A stretch of 64,000 nucleotides of DNA from the NCBI RefSeq assembly GCF_000003815.2, contig NC_049985.1, forward strand, positions 11,034,847 through 11,098,846, given 5' to 3'. Of the stretch, positions 39,946-52,400 are shown one piece after another. Position 1 is the stretch's first letter; each line of letters begins with the position of its first letter. Under the pieces are notes generated by a model. The model saw only the letters and a list, made by a program, of their open reading frames with translations, searched no databases and was not told the origin of the DNA. This DNA is from Branchiostoma floridae. Its lineage: Eukaryota; Chordata; Leptocardii; Amphioxiformes; Branchiostomatidae. The position numbers were made by a program, and so were the translations under genes.

Positions 39946-40890
39946 ACCAATCAATTTCTAAGATCTAGTCTTAAAGTCTCTGACACATGCTGCATGCCTA
40001 CCTGCCAGGCTAGTATGCTACCTATTAGGCACTTCCAAAGTTCAGCATTACAATGTATAATTATAACAATGGCTGTGATTGCTTTGTGTTTCTTTTCTGA
40101 TAACTGTTTGGAAAATACATAATTCATATTCACGTACATACTTTTTTTTATATTATACATTGGCAGGGCTGTGGTTGGGGAGGTTATTAGTGATGCCACA
40201 CACAGCATATCAACGAGTTCAAATTGTGGCATTTTCCAACAAGGGTCTGCTTTGGAGCACCCACAGCTTACAGTTACATAATAACTTGCTACCATGCCAC
40301 CACCAACTTGCTTCTATCATTATATGATTCTTATATGAATCATAGTTTTCAGACATACAGTTTTACAGCTTGTTTTGTACTTAATATTACACCCAGTGAA
40401 CACCAACCAGAACAATAGTTCAATTCTACCACAGGCAGACTTTCATCTGTCAGTGGTCAGTGATGGACCACAATCTGATATGAGTTTGATCAAGGACGTC
40501 CTTGGTTAGATTAGACACGACATAAAGAAAATAACGTTAGTCCATCGGGTAATTTTGGCCCCAAGATATCCACTTTTTGTAGAGTTTGTCCCGTCTACTG
40601 AATTCTTATTTATCATCAAAGGCACGCTTCACTTTATAATACCCGTCCAAACGCTCCAGATCCCATCGTCAACAGATTATGAACATTGAAACGCGCACTT
40701 CGCGCAAAAACTTGACTGAAGCCTGTAAGCCTGATGAATTAAAATCTCACCCTTTTCCCACAAAACTTCTCCTTTTTGCCTATTACATACTTGGTCAATG
40801 TTAATATTTCAAAACTAGCAAGCGTTTCCTCGAAATCGACAACGACAGACGATTATAAAGTTTCGCAACTACTGTGATCTGTCGTTCCCT
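39946..40890. other. Intergenic sequence, nothing recognised
   Basis: A/T-rich sequence between the putative gene A polyadenylation site and a LINE fragment. Only short chance frames are seen, none with splice sites or a recognisable motif. Confidence 0.5.
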
Positions 40891-41805
40891 AAGCAAAGTG
40901 CTAGTGTCATATAATCAATTCTGTATGAAATATAGTAATGTCTGTAGCCCCCTCCAGTACTTGCAGCTTTACACTGCAATTCCTTCAAAATGGAAGGCTA
41001 GTTTGCTTGAGTCACCTCATCTTTTTACTTGTATTCCAGATCAATATGATAGTACATGGCTTAAGAATATTAAGATTAACAAAAGTATGTATAAGTTCTT
41101 TTTAATGTCTTACAAGTTGATAGATGTGTCACATAATGTTCAGTTGTCATGGCTGTACCTCTTTGACACCCCAATCCCCTGGAGACAAGTCTATACTTCC
41201 ATTATCCACTGCACAATAGACCCAACCACAAGATTTTTCCAATATAGAATTGTACATAAATTTTTACCAACAAATAGGTTATTGTACATTTGGAAATGTA
41301 TAGACAGTCCACTATGTTCCTTTTGCCACGCAGAAGAAGAAACGTACCAACATGTCTTTTGGGATTGTCCTCATTTAGTTTCCTTTTGACAAAACATTCA
41401 AAATTGGTTTCAACAGAAGACAGGGTCAAAACTTCACCTCAATGCTTTTAATGTTATTTTTGGTAATTTGCATTTAGACGCCCCCAAAATAGGCAATCTT
41501 GTTATTTTACTAGCCAAAATGTGTATCTATAAAAGTAGAAAGGCCAATCATGTGAACTTTCATTCTTTTCTAAATTATATTAATTTCTTCCACAAAGTTG
41601 AATATTCTATTGCAACAAGGAGGGGAAAACTGCTGAAACACCGGGGCAAATGGGGAACGATATGCTCTTGAAGTTACTATATTATTTCTTACTTATTTGA
41701 TGTATTACTTTTATTATTTCATACTTGTGGATGGATGGTTCACTGTTTTTGTAACTTATTTATTTTGATTTATCAATAAAATGTTTAAAAAAAAAAGCAA
41801 AGTGC
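40891..41805 (+). mobile_element. 5'-truncated LINE (L1/Tx1-like) with 11-bp target-site duplication
   Basis: The insert 40902-41794 is flanked by AAGCAAAGTGC at 40891-40901 and 41795-41805. It encodes only the C-terminal part of a LINE ORF2: residues ending CSFCHAEEETYQHVFWDCPH form the zinc-knuckle region (zf-RVT type) found after reverse transcriptase in L1/Tx1-clade elements. A stop at 41387-41389 interrupts it. The frame resumes in another phase to KLLKHRGKWGTICS (stop at 41669-41671). An AATAAA (41775-41780) and a short A-tail close it. Dead copy in the intergenic region. Confidence 0.9.
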
Positions 41806-43289
41806 ACCGCATACCCCGGGAACGAGGCCACTGCGTCACGTGTCAGAGGTCACAGGTATTTACACATGAGAGGGATACATCCTAGCAATAACTGGCATTG
41901 ATAGTGTTTATTGTTGTCTCTGAAGACGTTGAATCGGATTTTTTTCAGACTTTAATCTGATGACACCATCAAAGTCTTACGTTCTGTCGGGTGACCTGTT
42001 CAGCGCCAAGCAAAATGCCATCTATATCCATCTCTTTATCATAGTAATAGATAATTATTGACTGGCTCAGCTATCAAAGCCTTTAATCATTAGAGGTGAA
42101 TATCAGTCTTTGTTTCTTCGTTTCATAGAAGTGTAAAGAGCACATAAGGAGGTTGATACTTGGGACCGCAGGCAATTTCACCCAACGCTCGAGTCAACAC
42201 GCACCGCTGAATGCGGTGTTTGTGTCGCTGAAGTCACATTGAGAGAATATATTACAGTAACCTCTGTTTACTAAAGCTGGATTGTATTGTCCCTTCAGCC
42301 GCAGCGACATCAATGATTTAAGGCCGTTTACTGTCGCTCCCTCCCCCCACATACCTGACACACACTAGCGCCTGGTTACCAAACCCCAGCCCGATCTCAG
42401 GTATCTATCGTGCAGGGGTCTGGCCGGATGGCATAGGCCGGCTTCTCAATTTTGCCTCAGATAGTGGGCAAAAAACTCCGCCAATAGAACAGCAGCAGGA
42501 TCAGCAGGAGGTAATTACACCCCTGCCATGATTGGTTAAAGACCCCCAACTGTATTTTTTGAATCCATTACAGTGACCACTAAGAGATGAAATGTAGCAG
42601 TTACTGTAGATAAGACACCCCATGTCCTTGCTGGGTTAGAGGCTGTTACCTCATTGAGATCTCAGTTTATCAAACATGATAAACAGGTGTACAAAGCTTG
42701 CAGTTTTGAACAAAGTTCTGTTGTTATTTTGAAAAATGACTCAAGCCATATCTAGTACCTGATTTGCTACTGTGATAGCCTGCTGACAGACTGTGGTGTG
42801 TTGTAGCTGGCTACCTGTGGTGTGAGTGGTCATCAATCCTAGGTTCTCCTCCCTCTGATCAAGGGCCTTCGAGAACCATCCTGCCAGACCCCAACACGAA
42901 ATATATTTTTGAGGTTGGGGTATGGTATCCAGGCTAGACGCACACGTACGGCCCATTATATTCATACTGCTGATGTTAGTAGCTATTACGCAGTTGCTAC
43001 AAAATCAATTTTTGGAAACGCTTTTAATTTTCAGACAATAAATAGAGCAGACGCTGGTATTGCGCGTTAATTTATTGTAACGTTGCAGAAACGTTTCTCA
43101 TTCTTCCAGATGTCTATTGAGACGCCCTTCACACTGAAGGAACTTACAGGTGTTCGTTCCGACAGTTGAATACCTGGTATTTCCGCAGGACCCCATAGTT
43201 GGGCATTGCCCTCGGCATCTTGTAATGAATAACTTTACAACTTTGACAAATAGACTTCGTTTCACTGACGACACGACAGGCCCATACTA
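41806..43289. other. Intergenic sequence, nothing recognised
   Basis: No exon, RNA gene or clear repeat structure seen on either strand. The minus-strand frame at 42741-42965 has no family resemblance that I can identify. Confidence 0.45.
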
Positions 43290-43476
43290 CTCTAAATGCA
43301 TTAATGTTTGCGGGGATTTAATTTCGCGGTAGCGGGAAAATGACTGTTTGCGGTGTTTAAGTTCGCGGTAGCACCATGCACTCTTACTGGCATGAAAAAA
43401 ATGTTCGTGGTGGTTTTAAGTTTCCAACACGAAAACCTCGAACATGAAACCATCGCGAAAATTTCAGCATTTACAG
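43290..43476. mobile_element. 187-bp MITE with TA target site
   Basis: CTCTAAATGCATTAATGTTT at the left is mirrored by the inverted CTGTAAATGCTGAAATTTTC at the right, and both ends abut TA. The inside holds repeated TTTCGCGG/GTTCGCGG words in both orientations. TA flanks and the CTGTAAATGC ends suit a Tc1/mariner-type non-autonomous element. Confidence 0.8.
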
Positions 43477-44022
43477 TATTTTGGTACACCTGTTGTTCAG
43501 TCACACAACCCGCGCTGTCATCACTGTGCCACAGAACTTTCTACGTGACTAAGCTTCTTCGGAGAATTCGTGGTGATCATATCTATACTACCGCTCCCAG
43601 ACGTACAGGTATGTTCACTGGCGAATCGTAAGACATTACTTTGCCCTTCAGAGTGTTTACCTTTCCGCTTGGCGCACCTGCTTCGTGATCTTCTTCAGGC
43701 ATGAGAATGACGGTTCGCAGAAAAGGCATACATCGACAAACAGAGTATATGAACTTCCTCCCTTCTGTATGTTACTTATGTGTATGTAGACCGTGTGCGG
43801 AGTCAGTACACAGAGAAGAATACCGCACTCACAACTGACTACATGCATCGTTCTCCACCTTTGCTATAGGGATTCTTAAGTTGAGTTGCTGATCACAAGA
43901 ATCTTCCACTTAAAGGTGAGAGGGTGAGGTTCGTTAGCTGCTGTTCTATAATCACAACATATAAGCTATAGAACACTAAATACTGTTTCATAAGTCAAGG
44001 AGCGACCCGGGTCACAGTTAGT
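43477..44022. other. Intergenic sequence, nothing recognised
   Basis: No gene or repeat recognised between the TA-flanked MITE and the 165-bp tandem units. Confidence 0.45.
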
Positions 44023-44357
44023 CTCTACCAGACTGACTACGCTGGCTGTTACACAACAGTTACAGGGAGAAAAGTTTGCATGGAGAGTTTTGCTACTTGA
44101 GGAGTTGGATGGGGACAAGTAACCTTAACGTGGACCGGCTCCCCTGGACAAGTTTTTGCCGAATTCTACTATCCCCGTACCCCCGTAGTCTCTAATAGAC
44201 TGACTGCGCTGGCCGTTATAGGGAGAATAATTTGCCAGGGGATTTTCGCGGCTACCAGAGGAGTTGGTCGACCGGAGGGAAAATTTGAACCGTGGACTGA
44301 CTCCCCTGACCAATTTCCTGATTTTTCCGACTTCCACGATCCCCGTACCCCCGTAGG
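44023..44357. repeat. Two tandem ~165-bp repeat units leading into a minisatellite
   Basis: Units begin with GTCTCTA-AGACTGACTRCGCTGGC (44023 and about 44188). They contain GGAGTTGG and GGACYGRCTCCCCTG, and end ATCCCCGTACCCCCGTAG. The terminal part of the second unit is the start of the 31-bp minisatellite, suggesting that the minisatellite grew from the unit's end. Confidence 0.85.
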
Positions 44358-44790
44358 AAGGCCTGGTGGATGCTAGTACCCCTGTAGGAAGGCCTGGTGG
44401 AGGCTAGTACCCCCGTAGGAAGGTCTGGTGGAGGCTAGTACCTCCATAGAAAGGTCTGGTGGAGGGTAGCTAGAACCCCGTAGGAAGGCCTAGTGGAGGC
44501 TAGTACCCCCGTAGGAAGACCTGGTGGAGGCTAGTACTCCCGTAGGAAGGTCTGGTGGAGGCTAGTACCCCGTCTGGTGGGGGATAGTACCCCCGTAGGA
44601 AGGTCTGGTGGAGGCTAGTACCCCCGTAGGAAGGCCTGGTGGAGGTTAGTACCCCCGTAGGAAGGCCTGGTGGAGGCTAATACCCCCGTAAGAAGGTCTG
44701 GTGGAGGCTAGTACCCCCGTATGAAGGCCTGGTGGAGGCTAGTATCGCCGTAGGAAGGCCTGTTGGAGGCTAGTACCCCCGTAGGAATAA
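44345..44790. repeat. 31-bp minisatellite, about 14 copies
   Basis: The unit GTAGGAAGGCCTGGTGGAGG-CTAGTACCCCC repeats head to tail with point changes and one shortened copy near 44570. One inverted copy lies in gene A at 10247-10275. Confidence 0.95.
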
Positions 44791-47700
44791 TCTCCAAGCC
44801 AACCGTAGGTGGAGGCTAAGCCACCGTGGTGCACAGAGTCCTTGCCTGCTGCCCGCGGCGTTTGTGTCGGGTAGGAATCCCTGACCGCATGTCTTGACTG
44901 AAGTACGGAGACCTCGCCATTGCCCCTGTAGGAACAAAAACAAATTGTGTCTTTCCCAAGGACGGCTAGTATGGTTTTACATTTGTCAACAGTTCAAGAA
45001 CTTGTTTAAACACACGAATCTAACATGTATGTGATCGAACAGTTCTAAATAGTTGTGCAAGCACTACAACAGGGGTCTTCTAGTCCACTGCAGCTGGTAG
45101 TGTTGTGGGTCCAATTCAACTACCATACTCTAAGCACATGTACAGTGCTAAGCAGAGATAGAGAGCACTATGTTCCTTTTCTAATTAAAAGTCTTTGGTA
45201 TGTCTCGGGGCCCGGGGATCAAGTTTAAATCTGCAACCTACTGCGTGCCAATACTGGGCCAAGCACTGGGCAGCAGTTAGTAAACTGTGAGTAAAGCTTT
45301 CCAAAATGTTTCTGAATAGAATACCTGGATAGAAAGCGTAGTCAAGTCAGTGATGTTCAAAATTTCACACCACATCCCCGAGACCACACGTCCTGATCAT
45401 TTTGTTCAAATATGGTTGAACATAAACGTCACGTTATTCTTCAAAATGTCATATCTTACTTCTTCTTGTTTAAGATAGCTCAATATATCTAACAGGTAAT
45501 ATCTGCATTCGCTAGATAATGTTTTTGCTGAGGTATAAGCGGTAGGCAAACCATCGATATACAGGTACATGCACTTATAACTTTGTAAATAGCTGTATGC
45601 TTATCATATCCGATTTCATCTTTGTGTTTCACGTTGTATAGGATCCCGTGAAAGTCCCTGTACCTTTGTAAAAGTTTGTATTTGGTCTGTGACATCATAT
45701 AGTACAACAAGCTGGCATCTGCACCTGTATTGATTAAACGATACAATCACCTTTTTTCAAACGGGTTATAATTGCATTAAATGGGCATTCCACTGCAGAA
45801 GCGAGTGTTATTTTCTGATAGATGATATTTTTTTTGGATACAAATGTTCCCGACTTTTCGCAAAGTTTGTCTTTTCTAAATCCAAGTACCCCTGTACGGT
45901 ATGATTTTGGTCTAGTCGACTTCCGTCACACTTTTTCGCTAACCCCTATTCGGGATGAGCTTGAAAAAGCACACATTTAGAGAGATACAAAAAAAGGTTT
46001 AAAGACTAACTCATCTTGGAATAGAGAGATTTGGGCACTTGATAGTATTAGAAGTTGAAAGTAGGTCAATATGAAATGGCGGCGCCAAAACTCAGCTTGT
46101 GTGACCAACATCGGCACAATTTCTCGCTAACGGTAGAGTCGCTAAGCTTACGACAGTAATTGACTATCAAACATTGAGGAAGGTACACAAAAACTTTGAA
46201 GACTAGAGACCCTTGGAACAGTTAGATTTTGGCCATTTTTATGGACCATTCTGCTGAAAAAGGCTGGACAAATGATTTTAGAATGACCCACAAATGATAA
46301 TGGAAACGTGTTGGCTGGCAGTTCTGATGACGTTTTTGCACACAGTTGCTGAGTTAGTCTACTCAAAAGGTAATACTGAAATACCTGTCCCCATGGTCAA
46401 AGTCACGTCCTCCCCCACCAGTTTGATTCAAGCATAACTTTTTATTCTCTGAGGAATTGTAATATCCGCTTCTGGAGTGGAATGTCCCTTGGAATGTCCC
46501 TTGTTTAGCCCATTTCATCTGAATATATGATGAGACCATTGTGTGGCCCTATTGTGGATTGGTATGACTTTATGGACTCGGAATGTTACTAATTATACTA
46601 AAGTATGCTTTGACACAACATGCGAAAATACATTTCTTTACCAATACAATTCAAGTCAACTACTCGTGGAATTTTGAATCTGTCTATAGCCGTTCAATGG
46701 CAAGTGAAAGTGAAAATATTACTCCCTGATGAGTGCAGGTATTATCGCTTCCCCGCTCTACACTTTAAGTACCATAATCAATTTTCACACCCTGGAGCTT
46801 CGAATTTTATCTATAACAATATCCCCACGCCACCATTCAATAGAAACGTGTCCCTTCTGGAATATTGAAATGAAAATGTATGTTGTGTTATGTTAAGCGG
46901 CTTATACTGGTGTCCATACTATAGCATCACATTCAGATAACGTAGGCGGGCTTCTAAGACAGTCTCCAGTAGGCCATATCCTCCTATTCTTGGAACAGAC
47001 TCATGAAAGCCATTCCATACTCTGTATATACAATTCCCGATGTCTGTTTTAATGTGTGAGGCCATGTTGATTTGATTACATGGATGACATCCGCGCGCGC
47101 ATCAATTTTCGGCCGCTACTAAAAATAAATTAAAAAGTTTTCCACCATGCATTGAATAGTACAAAGCAGCCGTAAAAGGAACAAATACATGCCGTAGATT
47201 AAAAAAGAAAAATATATCGGGAAACATAAACTTTTGTCAACGTCAATCCCAATGTCAAAGAAGAAGACTGTGAAAACGAAAATGAAGAATCTATTGTTCG
47301 GTGTTCAATGTGTTTGTCGTTTGTTCAGCCTTTCAGACCACTTAGATTACAAAATGAATAAAAAAATTTTGGCCAGTTTTTTTTATTTGCACGCTCGCAT
47401 CAGTTTTGGGATTCCGAGAGGATGTCTTACCGTATATATACTGTAATCAAATCAACATGGCCTAACTGATCATGATAGTGGCTGGGAAGAAATTATTCGT
47501 TTTGAAACATCCTCACTATATGTTATTTAGTGTTGTATAATACTTGGTGATTGTACTTCAGTATGCAAAAAAAGTTGACAAGTCACATTCGAACATTCCA
47601 GTTTCTCGACGGAGTTAGTAAGCTCGTTTGAAAATGTCGCCACGGTTAGATAACGCTCGGGATAACGAGAAACCATAACAAATACACAGAAGGAGGGTTC

Positions 47701-48813
47701 TTTGTTCAGAACGCCTCAGACCAAGAGTGGTCTTTACAGATCTTTCCAGTTTGTGGCAATGATAGATGTTTGGGGATTATCTATCTATATCTAGCCATTT
47801 ACTTTTATGATTTGAGCTGTTGTTGACTTTGATCAACTCGATTAGCTGAATCCCTATACTTACATACTTCATTTACGGTCTGTGAGTAAAAGACATATTT
47901 TGTCTGATATTTCTCTTGTTCTTGTTAGCTTCGCCAGAAGTTTACCTGTCGGGAGCGTTTGTATGTATGTTTGTCACAATGTGGATGAACAGCTTGACTC
48001 GAAAATGCTTTGATGGATTGAATTAGTATTTGGGACGTGGGTGGAGTTTAATACGACCTCGAAACGATTCCCCTGCAACAACGTTTTAAAGCGCAGATGT
48101 GCGCATGCAAGTTGTAACACCGTCTGGGCTGGAATATACAGCAGAAACTGTCTTTATATTTGTCCATTGATCCATTGAATGACCTGCAATGAGTCAATGT
48201 CACGAGAAGGAGAAAGAATTCATTCTGTACACGATTCTGCAGGCGCAACGTTAGAGCTCATTTGGATTAGTAAACAGTAACATGTCGGTCTGTGCCACCA
48301 ACAAAGGCACCTCACGTCATTTGCATTCAGGGGAGACATGTTACCTGTAGCAGTTTGTGTTTGAAAGTCATCAGAGCATGATTGTGGCCCTGGCACTACG
48401 TCATGCGAGTAGCACAGGAAATGCAGAAGCACTGTTGCCAGTTTTATGTTTTGAGGGACGTTTGACAGATACCTCTCTGTGGTCTTTCAAAGAGCGCTCA
48501 ATATGATGGTCTCCAAAGTCTTGCAAAGGTCTTACGGGGATCTAGATGAACTTAAAATGATCTTCAAATGTTTTTTTTATGATTCTTCGATGACCCATGA
48601 CTTTCGATCACTCATTATTTTCCCAAAGGTCTCAGTATGTATAGTTGCCAAAATATGATCAGTTATGAATCTAAATACCCCCCCCCCCCACGAGTACGTT
48701 GAAAAGCACCAAGATAAGGCGATATGTCACCCCTGGTGAAATAAAATAGCATTAACAAACAGCATTCTTCAAGTTTTCGTATTTTTTTCTTCTTTCTGCT
48801 GTTCTCAGACAAC
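44791..48813. other. Intergenic region upstream of gene B
   Basis: Apart from the inverted-repeat element at 47059-47463 I see no gene, RNA gene or clear promoter motif. A C-run lies at about 48680-48690. The 5' UTR and promoter of gene B must lie in the last few hundred bases or further upstream, but no TATA box or initiator can be assigned with confidence. Confidence 0.45.
47059..47463. mobile_element. 405-bp element with 22-bp perfect terminal inverted repeats
   Basis: AGGCCATGTTGATTTGATTA-CA at 47059-47080 is the exact reverse complement of 47442-47463. The next inner sequence, ATGGATGACATCCGCGCGC, recurs in a gene B intron at 57967-57985. No coding sequence and no obvious target-site duplication. 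Confidence 0.8.
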
Positions 48814-49448
48814 ATGGCGGGTTCATCTCCCCGCCGGGTGATGACGTACGCCATGTGCGTCCTCGTGTTGTTGTTACCGAGTGATCTGCTAAAGTCCGGT
48901 GCTGCTGGATGTGGAGGGAACCTGACGGCTCCCTCTGGAGGTCCTGTGACGTCACCCAACTATCCAAGTGACTACGGCGATAATGAGTTATGCGAGTGGC
49001 TGATCACCGTCCCGACAGGAAGCACGATTCGTCTCACGTTCGACAGCTTTGAAACAGAGGACGGCAATGACGTCTTGCTTATCTACGACGGAGCCAGTGA
49101 TAGTGACGTGGAAGTGGTTCATTGGTAATGCCCTAAATAATGCACCCTTTATAAGAACTAATACATTAATGGTTCAGCCAACGATGAGGATGATGACCAA
49201 TCAGGTCAGGCATCCTTCAAATCATTGGTTTCTTGGGCGGGGGGGGGGGGAGATACAACATTAACCTTTAGACGTACAACTCGAGTGTCTCAACTATGCT
49301 ATTTCCTTCTGGATCTCTAGGCTGACAGGTCATCAGTCAGTCAACCCTATCACCAGCACGTCTAACGTCATGTTCCTGAGATTTACATCTAACGACAGTG
49401 GAACGCGTTCTGGGTTCCGGTTCTCGTACACAAGTCACGCCATATACG
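48814..49448 (+). CDS. Gene B exons: signal peptide and CUB domain (48814-49124, 49321-49448)
   Basis: Residues 1 to about 32 form a signal peptide with hydrophobic core [13 protein letters not shown] and a plausible cleavage after SGAAG. The CUB domain follows: [51 protein letters not shown], then in exon 2 [20 protein letters not shown] and [12 protein letters not shown]. The C-x-W-I, D-x-L-x-I-Y-D-G and GF-x-F-x-Y landmarks are diagnostic. The first ATG of the frame was chosen because it starts the signal peptide. Confidence 0.93.
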
Positions 49449-52400
49449 GTAAGTAGTATTAGCTTCTGTGTTGTGCTGTGTTGAACTAGTATTGTTTATT
49501 CAACTCTACATTCTAATACACATGTATCAGCAAGACCTGCCGAGGACTAAACATTACATTCCTCACTCTATCATTGTTTTTCTCTAAATATTCAGCTCAA
49601 GCTATTACTAGTACTTTCAATGTCTGAAAATGGAAACAGGGGTAAACATACTTTGCAATGCGTGCAGAAATTATGCCTAGTATATATTATAGCATGTGCG
49701 GTATTACTGGTATTTAGTCGTCTTGGGGGATTCATAACTAGTGAATGCCTATTGGGTTTGATTGGGTGTTTAGTTTAGTTTCACTAAACTGAACATACTC
49801 TATGACAATTATACATCCCATCAATAAAACTAATAACGTTTCAAAGTTTTATCACGATATCGCAAAACGTTACCTAGAGCGACGTTGATAATCGGACTGG
49901 AATTTCAGGTGACAAGATCATAATAACTGAACTTAATTAGCTCACACGCAAATATTATTGTTGCTGCTTCTAGTGATTCTGGTGCTACATAGTAACATAC
50001 ACTTTTTTTTCAGAAAGGTGTGGTCTATCAGTGTTTCGCCACTTCCCCCAGACTGGTTGTGGAGGATCTGCAGTCGACATAGCCAGCCATATTGGCGTTA
50101 CCCTCGAGTTCTGTATCCAGGCCTGCTGTGCGAGCTCTTCATGCCTGTCATTTCAGTACAACACACAAAATACAAACTGCTACTTGAAAAACAAACTCTG
50201 CTCGGCTGGAGAGAAAGTATCTGCAGTACATGGCAACATGTACGATCGGCTTGATGGTAAATTTGTTCATTCTATATCTATACAAACGTTAGCATAAACA
50301 TTTACATTATAGCATTTTACTGCTCTAATTACTATACTGCATTAGATTACACTTAAAACTTATACTTGTTTAGCATAGCTGCCGTTTCAACTATCGTGAT
50401 ATTGATCAGTTTGTAGATTTGGGAACATTTTATGAAGTGTGTGAGACAGTGTTCAAGAGAAATGATATATTGATTCGCTGCTTCACTACCAGGGATGATA
50501 TCTTGATTGTAAGTTCTCTAAAACTCTGATTGTGGACATCACTAGGAGAGAGAGCTGAAGTTTGTATCATGGTTTGTTTCTGCAGGCTGTCCAAACGGCT
50601 ACTACTACCTGGCGCACACTCACCTGTGTTACCGTGCCGATGTCAGTGAGAATACCTACGACCAGGCTTTGACGACCTGCCAAGCAGACGGCGGCACGCT
50701 GGCCATGCCTCGCGACAACACCACCAACGACTTCCTAATCGCATTGAAGAACGATGCGAACCCGAACATCGGGTTCTGGTTCGGACTGGATCGTAAGGAC
50801 GGATCATGGAATTACGTAGATGGCGGGGAGCTGAGCTACACCGACTGGGGCGATGGAGAGCCGAACAATGCCGGTGGAGCCGAAAATTGCGCGATGTACA
50901 TCCCGGCAACGCATGCATCCAAAGGAAATAAATGGAACGACGCACCCTGTTCGAGAAGCATTGGTTCCATCTGCGAAGTTGGTAGGTCACAGATTTGATG
51001 TTTTGTGTCGTACTCTTATCAGTGACGCTTAAGGACTTTCAACGTCATCGTAATGTGTGACAGCTCGACAGTGACGTACCTCATGCCACTTTGACACGGA
51101 TATATACAATTTATTCATGTATATGGTGTCATATCTATGTCAAGATAACTACCAGATATGCTTACAATATCATAATATAACAACGCTAACACATTGTGTC
51201 TACAATTGCATTTTTATCGAAGAGATTGACAAAATTAGCTCTGTAAGAAATAGGAAATGTTCTTCAACTTGATCGATACAAGTTCCACACTGCTCATGTA
51301 AGTCTTCTCCCCTGGGGCAGGTGCTAATGTCGCCCTGGGGAAGACAGCGTTCCAAACTAGCAGCAGGGAGCCTGCCAGCGTTGCCGTAGACGGGAACACA
51401 GCTACAAACTACGGTGCTGGTTCCTGTACACACACTGTAAGTGACTATGGAGAGGATAACCCAGCCTGGTGGGTGGATCTCGGCCAATCGTATGTGATTG
51501 ACAGGTACGTGTACAGCATATCTCCGGATCCATTATCTATCACTGATATGACAGCTTGACCTCTTGTTTAAAAGCACACATACACACACTGAGGATCTAT
51601 CAAAGTTTGCAGGTTTTATGGAGTTCCATAGGAATGTTTATCTGTCAGTGAACATACAATGCGTATCAAACTCAAGTGCCATTGGTATTGCGCATTCTCT
51701 GTCTCCAATATCTACAGGTTGGTCATCTTCAACCGCCAGGACTGTTGCTCCGAACGCCTCAACCCCTTCAACATCCACATCGGAGATTCCGACCAGGTCA
51801 GCACGAACCCCAGATGTGGAGGTGATCATCAAATCAACCTGAACCAGCCGTCCATTTCCGTCTCCTGTCGGGGGATGAAGGGTCGCTATGTGGGCGTCCG
51901 TCTTCCCGGACCCTCCCGGGTACTGACCCTGTGCGAAGTCCAAGTATTTTCTGGTAGGCCTTTATTTAGTTTACATGGTCATGGCATAATGTGTAGTGCT
52001 TCCATATGAACATAGCGGGCAGGTGTTAAGCGCCATGTTGGGGTACTTGATTTGCCGTTCAAAGGGCCGAAGCTCAAGCGTATACCGTTATGTTTTCACA
52101 CATTCGTCTTGTACACTCTTCAGTGAGCTATAAATACTTAACAAATGTTACTATGATCATCTGAGACATTAAAAACATCTCTACCCCTCCTAGAGCTTTA
52201 GGTAATATCCATTGAAATGCTGCGTCCATCTCACACACATCACAAAGTTATTTTCAGGTCTCACTCATGCAATGCTTTTTCTAAAAGGGTGTAGTCTAAA
52301 ACGAAAAAGGGCTACACGAAGGTGTATTCATTGCGGTGAAGTACCTTTCACCAGCCCAATAAATCCAAAACGTCAAAGTAGTAAAAGCTTTCATGTCACT

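Noticed and set aside
41800-43050. Possible gene on the minus strand (42741-42965)
   Set aside because: Single short frame without splice partners, start context or family resemblance.
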